NCBI GenBank assembly: GCA_910575405.1
Contig: CAJTER010000008.1
Location: forward strand, 1-64,000
Origin: Clostridia bacterium
GTDB lineage: Bacteria > Bacillota > Clostridia > Peptostreptococcales > Anaerovoracaceae
Direction: 5' to 3'
DNA length: 64,000 nt
Numbering within the stretch: the stretch's first letter is position 1; each line of letters opens with the position of its first letter. Shown here piece after piece: positions 7,179 to 16,568 of the stretch. The notes beneath the pieces are model-generated. The model worked only from the letters and a program-made list of their open reading frames with translations, had not been told where the DNA came from and made no database searches. Made by a program: the position numbers and the translations under genes.

Positions 7179-9260
7179 CTACCTGATTTCATCCATAAGT
7201 ACTGCTGCTCTTCCAATATACGCCGCTGTATCTTTCAGCCTTTTTTCCAGCTCCTCATGAAGCTTTTCATAATGGCCTTCCATCACTGCGCAGATTGCTT
7301 TGTAGTCGGGATTTTTTGCATCTCGCACTTCCTCATATTCTTTATAAAGGTTCACTAGAGGCGACAGCTTTCCGTAATATCCCCAGGTTCCTTCCATAGG
7401 CTGGTACAGCTCCAGCATGTTATCGCAGGTCTCCCTGTCAAACCAGTTGATGTACTGGGTCAGAGGAACCCAACCAAAGAGATCCAGGCAGATCTTATCA
7501 AATGCTGCCAGCACGTTTGCCCTGTCAGGAGCATCTTTTCTCAGTTCGTCCACCGCTTCTTTGAGCGCTGTTGTGTCCGATAAGGTCTGCATATACGGAT
7601 AAATGGTGTTCTGTCCTACGCTTGCTGCAATGCAGCTGCTCAAAACATGTTTGTTGTACAGGATGAGCTTTTTGTTGGCTTCCTCAATATCCGCTATCTG
7701 GCTCTTTCTGTCATTGTATGCCTCTACTGCCGTTTTCCAGCTCTGCAGCGCGCGCTCGATTTCGGCTGTAATGGTCTCGTCTATATCTACTTTTTTAAAT
7801 TCTTCTTTGGACATGCCCATGAGAACGCCATTTTCTGAGGAAGATGTTTCCGGTCTGCTGTACCAGGCCTCAAAATCCGCCACTCTTCGTTCCGGGCTAA
7901 AGCCGATCAGGTTTTCATCAAAGGCGCAGATCAGATCAAAGCTTGCATTGGCAATCCGCCTCATGCCGTCGTAGTCGATATGCTCTTCCCGATCATAATT
8001 GGTATGGTACCGTCCCAGGTAGTCCTCTCTCATGGAGGTCATGGAAATGCAGGGAATTCCTCTGGCGCAGAAGGTCCATTCATCTGCAATGCTGATGAGC
8101 ATCTCAAGGGTTTCGACGGCTGCCGGATAAGTATCTCCCTTCATATGCCCCGCGCAGGCTTCAACCAGGGACATGACTTCCGGAACACCTCTGAAAAGCG
8201 TAGTTCCGCCTTTTTCCGGCATCACCTCATAATTGAGCATCAGAGCGGTTTCCTCCGCCCACTCTGGATGTGCTTTGACTGCCTCAACCGCGCCGTGCTG
8301 CCAGTCGTACACGGTATTGATTTTTCCGTATTCTTCTGATGATGTAAAAATAAATCGTATGGTTGCATCAGGCTGATACCCGGACAGGCACATCGCTTTT
8401 GCGATAGTCATGACAGTGGCTACTGAACCGGTATCATCGACACCTGCTTTGAGATGAGCGTCCTGATGTGCTCCCAGGAGGATCACCTTTTCCTTGTTCC
8501 TGCCTGGAATTTCGGCGGTCACATTGTAGCCTCTGCCTCCTTCTTCGGCCAGACGGATATCGACTCTGCTGTTGATGGAAACAGGTGTATTGGGCTCCTC
8601 CTTTATTTTCGCTTTCAGGGCATCTCCGTCCTGTCTCGCGATAAAGACTGCCGGTATATCCTCAAAAGAATTTTCTCCGTCTGCCCCGATCAGCATATCC
8701 GGAGCATAGGTCAGGTAATTTCCCGTATTCTTTTCAGGGCATGTAGTATAAATCGCGGCCAGAGCGCCTTTCGCTGTTGCCTGGGCGGACTGCCATCCAA
8801 CCCATACGCGATCAAAGTCTCCGTCTAAAATCACGATTTTGTCTTTGAAAAAGTCCGCATCTGTGCTCACTTTGTCATAATCCTGGCGGAAGCCTTTTCC
8901 CACATAAACTGCGGGAGCGGTTATGGTTCCTTCCGTACCGCGAAAACCTGCGAACTGGGATACTGTAAAAATCCTTGCTGGAATAGTCTTTCCGTCTCTT
9001 CCCGGCGCGCCGTCTATCATCACCTCCGCTCCCTTCAGCTCGAATGCGTCTACCGGTATTTCTTCCATCTTTACATTGGACAGGCCCGCTTCCTTCAGCT
9101 GTTCTGCCAGAAACGCGGAAGCTTCGTGCTCCTGCGGAGTTCCACCCAACCTGAATCCGATATCCGATGAAGAAAATCCAATGAGGGTTTTGACGATTTC
9201 TTCTCCGTATCCCTGCTCATATAGCCGCTTTGTTTGTTCATAAAAATTCGTTTTATCCAT
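7179..9260 (-). CDS. M28-family metallopeptidase with PA domain
   Basis: A 693-residue zinc exopeptidase. An inserted PA-like domain spans about residues 95-240. The catalytic domain shows GAHQDAH and GVDDTGS (zinc ligands His and Asp), TSSEEYG (general base and ligand Glu pair), NYEVMP and YHTNYD (final His). No signal peptide is evident, so it is likely cytoplasmic and acts on an imported peptide or N-acyl amino acid. The long C-terminal region after residue 460 is helical and charged, beyond the usual M28 core. It is translated between marR and an MFS gene. Confidence 0.85.
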   Translation of the reverse strand: MDKTNFYEQTKRLYEQGYGEEIVKTLIGFSSSDIGFRLGGTPQEHEASAFLAEQLKEAGLSNVKMEEIPVDAFELKGAEVMIDGAPGRDGKTIPARIFTVSQFAGFRGTEGTITAPAVYVGKGFRQDYDKVSTDADFFKDKIVILDGDFDRVWVGWQSAQATAKGALAAIYTTCPEKNTGNYLTYAPDMLIGADGENSFEDIPAVFIARQDGDALKAKIKEEPNTPVSINSRVDIRLAEEGGRGYNVTAEIPGRNKEKVILLGAHQDAHLKAGVDDTGSVATVMTIAKAMCLSGYQPDATIRFIFTSSEEYGKINTVYDWQHGAVEAVKAHPEWAEETALMLNYEVMPEKGGTTLFRGVPEVMSLVEACAGHMKGDTYPAAVETLEMLISIADEWTFCARGIPCISMTSMREDYLGRYHTNYDREEHIDYDGMRRIANASFDLICAFDENLIGFSPERRVADFEAWYSRPETSSSENGVLMGMSKEEFKKVDIDETITAEIERALQSWKTAVEAYNDRKSQIADIEEANKKLILYNKHVLSSCIAASVGQNTIYPYMQTLSDTTALKEAVDELRKDAPDRANVLAAFDKICLDLFGWVPLTQYINWFDRETCDNMLELYQPMEGTWGYYGKLSPLVNLYKEYEEVRDAKNPDYKAICAVMEGHYEKLHEELEKRLKDTAAYIGRAAVLMDEIR

Positions 9261-9335
9261 TTTTCCTCCCCTGGCGGCGCCTACTGCTGCATCAAAGCAT
9301 TCCTGCCAGGGTATTTCGCCGTCAATTTATGGCGC

Positions 9336-9770
9336 TTAAGCTCCTGAGGCCAGTCCCTCTTCCAGCTTTGCAAGCAGTTCCACAAATTCTTCCAGCTCCT
9401 CCTTGCTGAAGGTTAAAGCAACGTGTTCTTCCAGCGCCTGTACTGCTTCGAAGCACTTTTCACATAGAAGCTCACCCTCTTTTGTAATACTGATCAGATA
9501 GACCCGTCTGTCTGAAGGCGAGTCCTTCCTCTGGAGCAATCCCTTATTTTCAAGAATGTCAATGATACGCATAATTGCCGCGCTTTCTTTAAAACATGCT
9601 CGTGCCAATTCCCTCTGAGAATACAGCACTTCCGAATTATAGACCTTGTTCAAAACGATCCATTGGTCTGTAGTAATGCCGAATGGCCTGAGCGCATCCT
9701 GAGTCTGCACTCTGAGAATTTTATTAATCCTGTATATCTGAGAATTCAATTTGTTTCTGTAGTTTGACAT
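9336..9770 (-). CDS. MarR-family transcriptional regulator
   Basis: 144 residues with a winged helix-turn-helix: QRELARACFKESAAIMRIID as recognition region and the wing DRRVYLISIT. MarR proteins are dimeric repressors released by small aromatic or acidic ligands. The gap before the gene has a perfect inverted repeat covering its own -10 and ribosome site, strongly suggesting autorepression. It probably controls the surrounding flavoenzyme, amidohydrolase, peptidase and MFS genes. Confidence 0.9.
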   Translation of the reverse strand: MSNYRNKLNSQIYRINKILRVQTQDALRPFGITTDQWIVLNKVYNSEVLYSQRELARACFKESAAIMRIIDILENKGLLQRKDSPSDRRVYLISITKEGELLCEKCFEAVQALEEHVALTFSKEELEEFVELLAKLEEGLASGA

Positions 9771-9774
9771 AATT

Positions 9775-9829
9775 ACCTCCTGATATAATTGCTATATCAA
9801 TTATATCAGGATTCTTATGGCTTTAACAA
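9775..9829 (-). promoter_or_regulatory. marR promoter with overlapping operator
   Basis: A perfect inverted repeat TGATATAATTG-N6-CAATTATATCA lies at 9781-9808. On the minus strand TTGTTA (9824-9829) and TATAAT (9800-9805) are 18 bp apart, so the operator covers the -10, and its edge runs into the AGGAGG ribosome site. A bound MarR dimer would block both. Confidence 0.75.
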
Positions 9830-11458
9830 CTCCTTTCCGTCAAGATAAGTCTGAAGAATCCGGATTTTAGAAAGCTCCGCAGGTTCTGTTTCAAAAGGAT
9901 CCTGATCTAAAAGGACAAAGTCGCCGCGCTTTCCGGCCTCAAGGCTTCCCGTTTCCTTTTCTCTGAACAGCTGGTAAGCCCCGCTTATGGTGTAGGCTTC
10001 GATCATGTCTTTAAGCGTCACCCGTTCCGCAGGGTTCAGCACAAAGCTAGATCCTCGTATGCCCTGTTCCGTCTTTTCATACGCATCTCGTGTAATGCCC
10101 ATCTGGATTCCCAAAAGAGGATTGTTGGCAGGCGACACCGGATAATCGCCGGAAGCGGTTATTACAGCACCGCCGCCTTTCAGGCTTTTTACCGGGTACA
10201 TCTTTTCCGCGCGCCCTTTTCCCAGAGCCGGAAGCTCCACATTTTCATAAAAGCCCGGCTCCTTGTAATGCCAGAAGGTCTGCACAGCCGCAATCAGGTT
10301 GTTTTCGCCAAATCTCCGAAAATCCTTCTCATCTACAAGCTGCAAATGGGTCAGGACATGGCGGAGCTTGTCATTTTTCTCCTGTTTCTGCGCCTCTTCT
10401 ATGGCATCCAGGGTCATCTGTACGGCCGCATCCCCTATGGTATGGGCGTGTATCTGAAATCCGTTTTTTATCGACTGCCGAAAGGACTGAACCAGCGCTT
10501 CATACTTCCAGATGGGCTGACCTCTGAAACCTTTGATATTGCAGTAATCCTCTTTGAGACAGGCTGTGTTTCCCTCCAGCACGCCATCGATCATATATTT
10601 TGCGGTTGTAATTCGCAGATCGCCCTGCTGCATATTGTCTCTGGCTGAAATCAGCTGTTCCATCCGTTCCCCAACTGCTTCCGGCCGTATCAGGATGCTG
10701 GCGTTGATTCTCATCTTCGTTTCGCATTCCTTCAGATAAGTCAGAATCTCCACGGGAAGCCCCTTGGAAAAAGGCGCTGCTGCCATTATAGACGTGTATC
10801 CCCACTTTGCCATTTCCTGCTCAAAGTCTTTGATGGCCCGGCAGATCTCCTCTTTTGTAAATGTATGCTCCGGCAGCTTTATATCCCATGTATCGGTCAA
10901 AAGTCCGGTCGGCCTTCCATCACTGCCGGTATGGATTCTGCCTTTGCCTTCGTATATATATCCTGCCTCAAGAATTCCCGCCGCTTTCATGGCCTCTGTG
11001 TTCAGGAGTCTGGAATGCATATCGCCTGACTGGAGCACCGCGATACGATCTCCGCAGATATCATCGATCCATTGTGCGCATGGCGCTCTGCCTTGATCGT
11101 CAATAATGCCCATGTCAAATCCGGTTCCAAAGATTGCCCTTGCGTCCGGCTGTCTTTCGAGGAAATCCGCGATCCTGTTTCGAATTTCTTCTGCTGTTCC
11201 TGCCTGAAACAGATCCACTTCAAAGAGTTTGGTCAGGGAATTACCGGGTATGTGGACGTGAGAGTCGACAAAGCCCGGGAGGATAGCTGCCCCGCTTAGG
11301 TCAATTACCTGACAGTCCTTTGCGGGGAAGCCTTCGCGTTTCCCCACATAGGTGATGGTTCCATCCCTGTTTACAGCCATAGCTTCTGCCGGCCTTAAAT
11401 GCCAGTTCTCTCCGCTTACTGTATAAATTCTTCCGTTTATGAATAATTTCTCTTTCAT
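9815..11458 (-). CDS. YtcJ-like amidohydrolase
   Basis: 547 residues of the metal-dependent amidohydrolase superfamily (YtcJ/exoenzyme-regulatory type). The N-terminal beta domain is followed by PGFVDSHVHI (metal-binding HxH), IHAHTIGD (His ligands) and ASGDYPV (catalytic Asp region), ending in the returning beta strand KRGDFVLLDQDP. It hydrolyses C-N bonds such as amides or N-acyl groups; the substrate is unknown. It is the third gene of the transcript led by the flavoenzyme, 21 nt after the preceding MFS gene. Confidence 0.85.
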   Translation of the reverse strand: MKEKLFINGRIYTVSGENWHLRPAEAMAVNRDGTITYVGKREGFPAKDCQVIDLSGAAILPGFVDSHVHIPGNSLTKLFEVDLFQAGTAEEIRNRIADFLERQPDARAIFGTGFDMGIIDDQGRAPCAQWIDDICGDRIAVLQSGDMHSRLLNTEAMKAAGILEAGYIYEGKGRIHTGSDGRPTGLLTDTWDIKLPEHTFTKEEICRAIKDFEQEMAKWGYTSIMAAAPFSKGLPVEILTYLKECETKMRINASILIRPEAVGERMEQLISARDNMQQGDLRITTAKYMIDGVLEGNTACLKEDYCNIKGFRGQPIWKYEALVQSFRQSIKNGFQIHAHTIGDAAVQMTLDAIEEAQKQEKNDKLRHVLTHLQLVDEKDFRRFGENNLIAAVQTFWHYKEPGFYENVELPALGKGRAEKMYPVKSLKGGGAVITASGDYPVSPANNPLLGIQMGITRDAYEKTEQGIRGSSFVLNPAERVTLKDMIEAYTISGAYQLFREKETGSLEAGKRGDFVLLDQDPFETEPAELSKIRILQTYLDGKELLKP

Positions 11459-11479
11459 TTTCTGCTCTCTCTGTAAAAT

Positions 11480-12748
11480 CTACTGTTCTGCCGGAGTTCC
11501 TGTTTCTTTTTTTGCTTCTCTTCTGAGCATAGCCGCAATAATGAAAAACATAACCGCACCTGCCGCGCATAAAGCCGCGCCATAGGTAAAGGTCATTGCC
11601 GGAGCGCATCTTGTTGTTATCTGTGTACCGATGAGAGATGCACCCGCTCCTGAAAAGACCAGTATGCCGTATGTAAAACCAAAGTTTCTTTCACCGAATA
11701 TCTGAAGAGAAGTATCGGGTATCAGTGTAAGGACGGCTCCTGATCCCAGCCCCAGAATCGCTATAACAATAAGGAACAGGGTATACTGACTTACTCCCCC
11801 CGCAAGGAGCAGAATAGATGCTGCCGCACAGACAATACATAACAGCATGAACGATTTAACCGGGCCGAACCATTTATCTGACATAATTCCAACAAGAATG
11901 CCTCCGACGGCACTTGCAATTTGCCAAAGAGAATAAAATAGTGCGCCAGCCGCGGTTCCCACGCTTACCGCAGCCTGTGCAACCAGAGACAGATTTGCGG
12001 AAAGTCCGTTGCAGAAAGCGGTTCCAAGAACAACTCCTATGATCAAAAGCCAAAAGGAAGGTTTCTTCAGTATTTGCATTACTGTATAATTGGGACGATC
12101 CGCGTATTTTGAAAGCTCCTCTTCACCCAGTTTTTGTTCCATGTTTGCAGGCATATATCCCTTAGGAGCATCTATAATAATAAACCCGCATACAATTACG
12201 ATAATTCCGTATATGGCTCCCTGGAGCGCGATTCCATGCATCAGATCCATAGTTCTTGTAAGCCATTCGATAAAGGGCGCCATAATGGCCGTTCCAAGAG
12301 CGGTCGCAGCGATAAACAGGCCTGTGGCAAAGGCGCTTTTATCCGGGAACAGAGCGCCTACATTCGCAAGCTGGGATACATAAATCACATACATCATCAG
12401 ACATGCGAGACTGTCCGTTACTACAAACATCATTGCGGATGTGGAAAAGGAGCTGAGAATTACCGCAAGTCCAAAGGCCAGGCCGCCCACCTTCAGCGTA
12501 AATCTGCTGCCGAATTTCGCATTGAGCTTCCCTCCGATAAGAGAGCCCGGAAGCCCTACTACCATCATGATGGTCCACACGAGAACAACTACGGTAGGAT
12601 CCCACCCTTTCTGCTCCTGCAGCGGCCCTATGTATATGGTAAGATTATATACATAAGCCGTAACGGATCCGACCAGCATCTGAAGCACAAGGACCAGCCA
12701 GCGTTTCTTATCAATTGATCTGGTTGATAATTCATTTCCAGTAGCCAT
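11480..12748 (-). CDS. MFS transporter
   Basis: 422 residues with 12 predicted membrane segments; motif A-like GGKLNAKFGSR follows the second helix. It has the OFA-like layout, with a large cytoplasmic central loop containing EQKLGEEELSKYADRP. AGGAGG precedes the ATG. It sits between the flavoenzyme and the amidohydrolase, pointing to uptake of their substrate. Confidence 0.85.
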   Translation of the reverse strand: MATGNELSTRSIDKKRWLVLVLQMLVGSVTAYVYNLTIYIGPLQEQKGWDPTVVVLVWTIMMVVGLPGSLIGGKLNAKFGSRFTLKVGGLAFGLAVILSSFSTSAMMFVVTDSLACLMMYVIYVSQLANVGALFPDKSAFATGLFIAATALGTAIMAPFIEWLTRTMDLMHGIALQGAIYGIIVIVCGFIIIDAPKGYMPANMEQKLGEEELSKYADRPNYTVMQILKKPSFWLLIIGVVLGTAFCNGLSANLSLVAQAAVSVGTAAGALFYSLWQIASAVGGILVGIMSDKWFGPVKSFMLLCIVCAAASILLLAGGVSQYTLFLIVIAILGLGSGAVLTLIPDTSLQIFGERNFGFTYGILVFSGAGASLIGTQITTRCAPAMTFTYGAALCAAGAVMFFIIAAMLRREAKKETGTPAEQ

Positions 12749-12793
12749 AACAAAACCTCCTAAAATTTCTAACTTAAACTATTGCGATTCGCT

Positions 12794-14794
12794 TTATATC
12801 TTTAATGCAGTATCATAGGCCGTCTTGATAACATCCATCAGATTGCCTACTTTATCTGCATCTCCGACCGTATAGATTTCCTTAACCGAATCCACCCCCG
12901 CAAAAGGATTATCCGGCGTGTAACCTGCTGCCATGACTACGTTGTCCGCTTTTAGTGTTTTCATGCCCTCTGGCGTCTCTGCTTCCACTTCTCTGTCGAG
13001 GATCCTCTTCAGTTTTGCGGATGTAAGCACCTGCACATTATGAAAGACCAGCAGATCCTTCAGCATCGCAGAGTTTGCCATACTGAGAGTGGGCGCGTTT
13101 AAGAACTCGTCCATAGCCTCAAGAACCGTTACATGACCGCCATTCAGGGCCAGCTCGTAAGCAGCCTCGCATCCCGACAGGCCGCCGCCCACAATAACCG
13201 TGTTTCCTTTCAGCCTGCATCCGGACAAAAGGAGCTCCTTTACTTCTGTAACATGCGGTTTTTCGATGCCTTCTATGGGCAGCTTTTTTGGTTTTGCTCC
13301 GCACGCGAGGATGAGAACATCCGGCTGCTCTTCTTCAATCACAGCTTTACCTGCCGCTCTATTTTTGTATATGGTTACCTTGAGCCTTTCCATTTCCCGC
13401 TCATACCAGGAAATCAGGCGTTTATCAGCTTCTTTAAAAGAAGGCGCCGCTGCGGCGATAAAGGCTCCCCCCAGCTTTCCTGACTTTTCGTATAGGGCAA
13501 CATCATGTCCGCGCATAGACGTGAGTCTGGCAGTTTCCATTCCGCCGATACCGCCGCCGATTATCATAATTCTCTTTTTTTCTTTCGCAGGCTCCAATCG
13601 ATACTCCTGCTCGTGCATAGTTGCCGGCCTTAAAGCGCATGTAACACCATTTCCTGTTAGAAGCGAGCCCAGGCAGCCATTATGGCAGGCAATGCAGGGT
13701 CTTATGCTCTCTAAGCTTCCGCGCTGAACCTTTTGCGGATAATCCGGGTCAGCCAAAAGCTGCCTTGCGATACCTACCGCGTCGATTTTCCCCGATGCTA
13801 CAGCTTCTGCGGCAAGCTCCGGGTTTTCCATTCTTCCCGCGCAGATTACCGGAATATGAACTTCTTTCTTAATAAAATGTGCTTCCGGCAAGTTGCAGCC
13901 CTCATGCATGTATACGGGAGGATGGGCCCAGTACCAGGAATCGTAGCTTCCATTATCCGCATCCAGCGCGTCTACCCCCGCTTCTTCCAGCATCTTAGCT
14001 ACGGCCGGACTTTCTTCCTCACTTCTGCCGAACTCCCTGTAGGCTTCTCCCGGAAGCGCTCCCGAATTAAAGCCTTTCATTTTGCTGACAACTCCGTACC
14101 GCATCATCACCGGGTAATCCTTTCCGCATGCCTGTTTGATTCCCTTTATGATTTCAACCGCGAACCGCAGCCTGTTTTCCAGACTTCCGCCATATTCATC
14201 CGTCCTGCTGTTCATGTTCTGAATCGCAAATTGATCCAACAGATAGCCCTCATGCACAGCATGAATTTCAACGCCGTCTACCCCCGCTTCCTTTGCAAGG
14301 ACCGCAGTTTTGATCATGGCCTCCTGAATCCGATGGATCTCTTCGATAGTCATTTCCCTGTGTATCCTGTCTTTATTCCATACATTTGGCAGACGGGATG
14401 AGGCAAACTGCACTTTGCTTACATCCGCTCCCGGGAAATTTGATCCGGTTTCTAAATTTGCAACACGCCCCAGACCCGCGCCAATCTGCATAAAAAATTT
14501 GCAGTCTTCCCGGTGAAGTTCATTCATCAAATTTCTGATAGGTCCTTGGAAAGCTTCCTTTGCATCATTGACCCAATAATCACGCCCAAACATGTCATAT
14601 ACCACGGAGCATCCCGAAACGATGAGACCTACGCCGCCTCTGGCTCTTTCAAGATAATAATCTGTAACGCTTTTATTAAATTTTCCTTTATTCACCAGTG
14701 CAGTGCCTGTCATTGCAGTCATAACGATTCTATTCTTAATTTCCACTTCACCAATTCTAAAGGGAGTAAAAAGCACGTCATGTATATTTTTCAT
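12794..14794 (-). CDS. Old-yellow-enzyme flavoprotein, 2,4-dienoyl-CoA reductase/BaiH type
   Basis: 666 residues in the three-domain layout of 2,4-dienoyl-CoA reductase: an FMN TIM barrel (1-370), a [4Fe-4S] motif CIACHNGCLG with a fourth Cys 11 residues on, an FAD fold (IIGGGIGGMETA) and an NAD(P) fold (IVGGGLSGCEAA). Such enzymes reduce activated C=C bonds in unsaturated acids, steroids or bile acids. It leads the catabolic transcript. AGGAGG is 13 nt before the ATG, a little far. Substrate is not deducible. Confidence 0.9.
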   Translation of the reverse strand: MKNIHDVLFTPFRIGEVEIKNRIVMTAMTGTALVNKGKFNKSVTDYYLERARGGVGLIVSGCSVVYDMFGRDYWVNDAKEAFQGPIRNLMNELHREDCKFFMQIGAGLGRVANLETGSNFPGADVSKVQFASSRLPNVWNKDRIHREMTIEEIHRIQEAMIKTAVLAKEAGVDGVEIHAVHEGYLLDQFAIQNMNSRTDEYGGSLENRLRFAVEIIKGIKQACGKDYPVMMRYGVVSKMKGFNSGALPGEAYREFGRSEEESPAVAKMLEEAGVDALDADNGSYDSWYWAHPPVYMHEGCNLPEAHFIKKEVHIPVICAGRMENPELAAEAVASGKIDAVGIARQLLADPDYPQKVQRGSLESIRPCIACHNGCLGSLLTGNGVTCALRPATMHEQEYRLEPAKEKKRIMIIGGGIGGMETARLTSMRGHDVALYEKSGKLGGAFIAAAAPSFKEADKRLISWYEREMERLKVTIYKNRAAGKAVIEEEQPDVLILACGAKPKKLPIEGIEKPHVTEVKELLLSGCRLKGNTVIVGGGLSGCEAAYELALNGGHVTVLEAMDEFLNAPTLSMANSAMLKDLLVFHNVQVLTSAKLKRILDREVEAETPEGMKTLKADNVVMAAGYTPDNPFAGVDSVKEIYTVGDADKVGNLMDVIKTAYDTALKI

Positions 14795-14821
14795 AATTTT
14801 CTCATTTCCTCCTTGTGTTTT

Positions 14822-14850
14822 ATTATACTCATTTTTATTGATATGTCAAT
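14822..14850 (-). promoter_or_regulatory. Promoter and possible MarR site of the flavoenzyme operon
   Basis: On the minus strand TTGACA (14844-14849) and TATAAT (14822-14827) are 16 bp apart. ATTGA-TATG-TCAAT (14837-14850) is an inverted repeat over the -35 and shares ATATCAAT-like halves with the marR operator. Confidence 0.6.
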
Positions 14851-14919
14851 TATTTTATTATAAATTTTAAATATATCAATATTCATTCCCGCAATTTCCT
14901 TGCTTCTGTTCAATTTCCA

Positions 14920-14948
14920 TTGACAAACCTCCCCCGCCGCCCTATAAT
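14920..14948 (+). promoter_or_regulatory. Promoter of the thi operon
   Basis: TTGACA at 14920-14925 and TATAAT at 14943-14948 with a 17-bp spacer, a consensus sigma-A promoter just upstream of the TPP aptamer. Confidence 0.85.
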
Positions 14949-14956
14949 AAACTTAC

Positions 14957-15048
14957 TTTCAGGGGAGCTTGTACAGCAGGCTGAGAGGAAGTGCTCCAAC
15001 TTCGACCCTTTAAACCTGATGTGGGTAATGCCAACGTAGGAAGAAGCA
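14957..15048 (+). ncRNA. TPP riboswitch (THI element)
   Basis: Hallmarks of the thiamine pyrophosphate aptamer are present: the pyrimidine-binding CTGAGA at 14981-14986 and the second arm ACCTGAT at 15014-15020 followed by GTGGGTAATGCCAACGTAGG. It lies between a consensus promoter and a terminator ahead of thiC, so thiamine pyrophosphate should promote premature termination. Confidence 0.97.
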
Positions 15049-15075
15049 GAAAAATCAAAAACTGACTTTTTATTA

Positions 15076-15109
15076 CGGAAAACGCGGCAGCCTGCGTTTT
15101 CCGTTTTTT
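15076..15109 (+). terminator. Riboswitch terminator
   Basis: CGGAAAACGC (15076-15085) pairs perfectly with GCGTTTTCCG (15094-15103), followed by six T. This is the intrinsic terminator of the TPP riboswitch expression platform. Confidence 0.9.
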
Positions 15110-15205
15110 CGTTTTATGGAAAGCCGCGGCAGACCCCTTTTCCGAGTTCTACGGCGAAATTCCTATGTTGTGCCCAATGAACATTTGAGAAAGGATGAAA
15201 AACCG

Positions 15206-16513
15206 ATGAATTACACAACGCAAATGGATGCGGCCCGCAAGGGCATCCTCACCGAGGAAATGAAGATTGTAGCGGAAAAGGAACAGATTCCTGCGGAGAC
15301 TCTGATGAAGTACATGGCAGAGGGAAAAGCCATCATCCCCTGCAATAAGAAGCACAAGGCCATTTCACCAAGCGGCCTGGGCTCCATGCTGAAGACCAAG
15401 ATCAACGTCAATCTGGGAACATCCCGGGATATGACAGATCTGGACATGGAGTTTGAAAAGGTGCAGAGCGCCGTGGATATGGGGGCGGAAGCCATTATGG
15501 ATCTCAGCTCCTTTGGGGATACGAGAAAGTTCCGCAGGCACCTGACGGAAAAGTGCCCTGCCATGATCGGTACTGTGCCGATTTACGACGCGGTAGTCTA
15601 TTATCACAAGCCCCTCATTGAAATTACGACAGATGAATGGATGGATATCGTTCGCATGCATGCGGAGGACGGAGTGGATTTCATGACCATTCACTGCGGA
15701 ATCAACAAGGAGACGGCTCACAAATTCAAACGCAACAAGCGGCTCATGAACATCGTTTCCAGGGGCGGCTCCATCATCTTTGCCTGGATGGAAATGACGG
15801 GCAAGGAAAATCCCTTTTATGAACGGTTTGACCAGCTGCTTGAAATTTGCCGGGAATACGACATTACTTTGAGCCTGGGAGACGCCTGCCGCCCGGGGTG
15901 TCTCTCCGACGGGACAGATGCCAGTCAGATCGAAGAGCTGATTGCTCTGGGCGAGCTGACAAAGCGTGCTTGGAAACAGGATGTTCAGGTTATGATCGAG
16001 GGACCGGGCCACATGCCCCTCAACCAGGTGGCGGCAAATATGGAAATCCAGAAAACCCTGTGCCACGGAGCGCCCTTTTACGTCCTAGGACCGATTGTTA
16101 CCGATGTTGCTCCTGGATATGATCATATTACCTCTGCCATCGGAGGCGCTATGGCCGCGGCCAGCGGAGCGTCCTTTCTCTGCTATGTGACGCCGGCGGA
16201 GCATCTGCGTCTTCCCACTGTAGAGGATGTAAAGGAAGGAATCATCGCTGCCAGAATCGCCGCCCATACAGCGGATATTGCCAAAGGGGTTCCTGGGGCC
16301 ATGGAGTGGGACAATCAGATGAGCCTTGCGCGGAAAACCCTGGACTGGGACAAGATGTTTGAGCTTGCCATTGATCCGGAAAAAGCCAGAGCTTACCGGG
16401 ATTCCTCGGAGCCGGAAAAGGAAGACACCTGCTCCATGTGCGGAAATTTCTGCGCGGTGAAAAATATGAACCGCATTCTGGACGGCGAAATTGTCTCCAT
16501 TTTTGATGAATAA
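15206..16513 (+). CDS. thiC: Phosphomethylpyrimidine synthase ThiC
   Basis: Radical SAM enzyme converting aminoimidazole ribotide to HMP phosphate, the pyrimidine of thiamine. 435 residues from the ATG at 15206 (AAAGGA upstream); an earlier in-frame start would include leader sequence. The C-terminal cluster motif is CSMCGNFC, spacing CX2CX3C, one residue shorter than the CX2CX4C of E. coli ThiC. The body is otherwise typical ([20 protein letters not shown]). First gene after the TPP riboswitch. Confidence 0.97.
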   Translation: MNYTTQMDAARKGILTEEMKIVAEKEQIPAETLMKYMAEGKAIIPCNKKHKAISPSGLGSMLKTKINVNLGTSRDMTDLDMEFEKVQSAVDMGAEAIMDLSSFGDTRKFRRHLTEKCPAMIGTVPIYDAVVYYHKPLIEITTDEWMDIVRMHAEDGVDFMTIHCGINKETAHKFKRNKRLMNIVSRGGSIIFAWMEMTGKENPFYERFDQLLEICREYDITLSLGDACRPGCLSDGTDASQIEELIALGELTKRAWKQDVQVMIEGPGHMPLNQVAANMEIQKTLCHGAPFYVLGPIVTDVAPGYDHITSAIGGAMAAASGASFLCYVTPAEHLRLPTVEDVKEGIIAARIAAHTADIAKGVPGAMEWDNQMSLARKTLDWDKMFELAIDPEKARAYRDSSEPEKEDTCSMCGNFCAVKNMNRILDGEIVSIFDE

Positions 16514-16568
16514 TCTGATACAATATAAATGCAACCACCCGATTACATGGACAAAGAAAGGCCTTACT

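Noticed and set aside
7166-7216. ATG at 7216 (or 7192) as start of the OFA-like MFS gene
   Set aside because: Both lie inside the peptidase 3' end without a good ribosome site; the TTG at 7165 has AGGAGG at 9 nt.
15116-15205. Earlier in-frame thiC start at 15116
   Set aside because: It begins seven bases after the riboswitch terminator and adds residues absent from the family; the ATG at 15206 gives the usual length.
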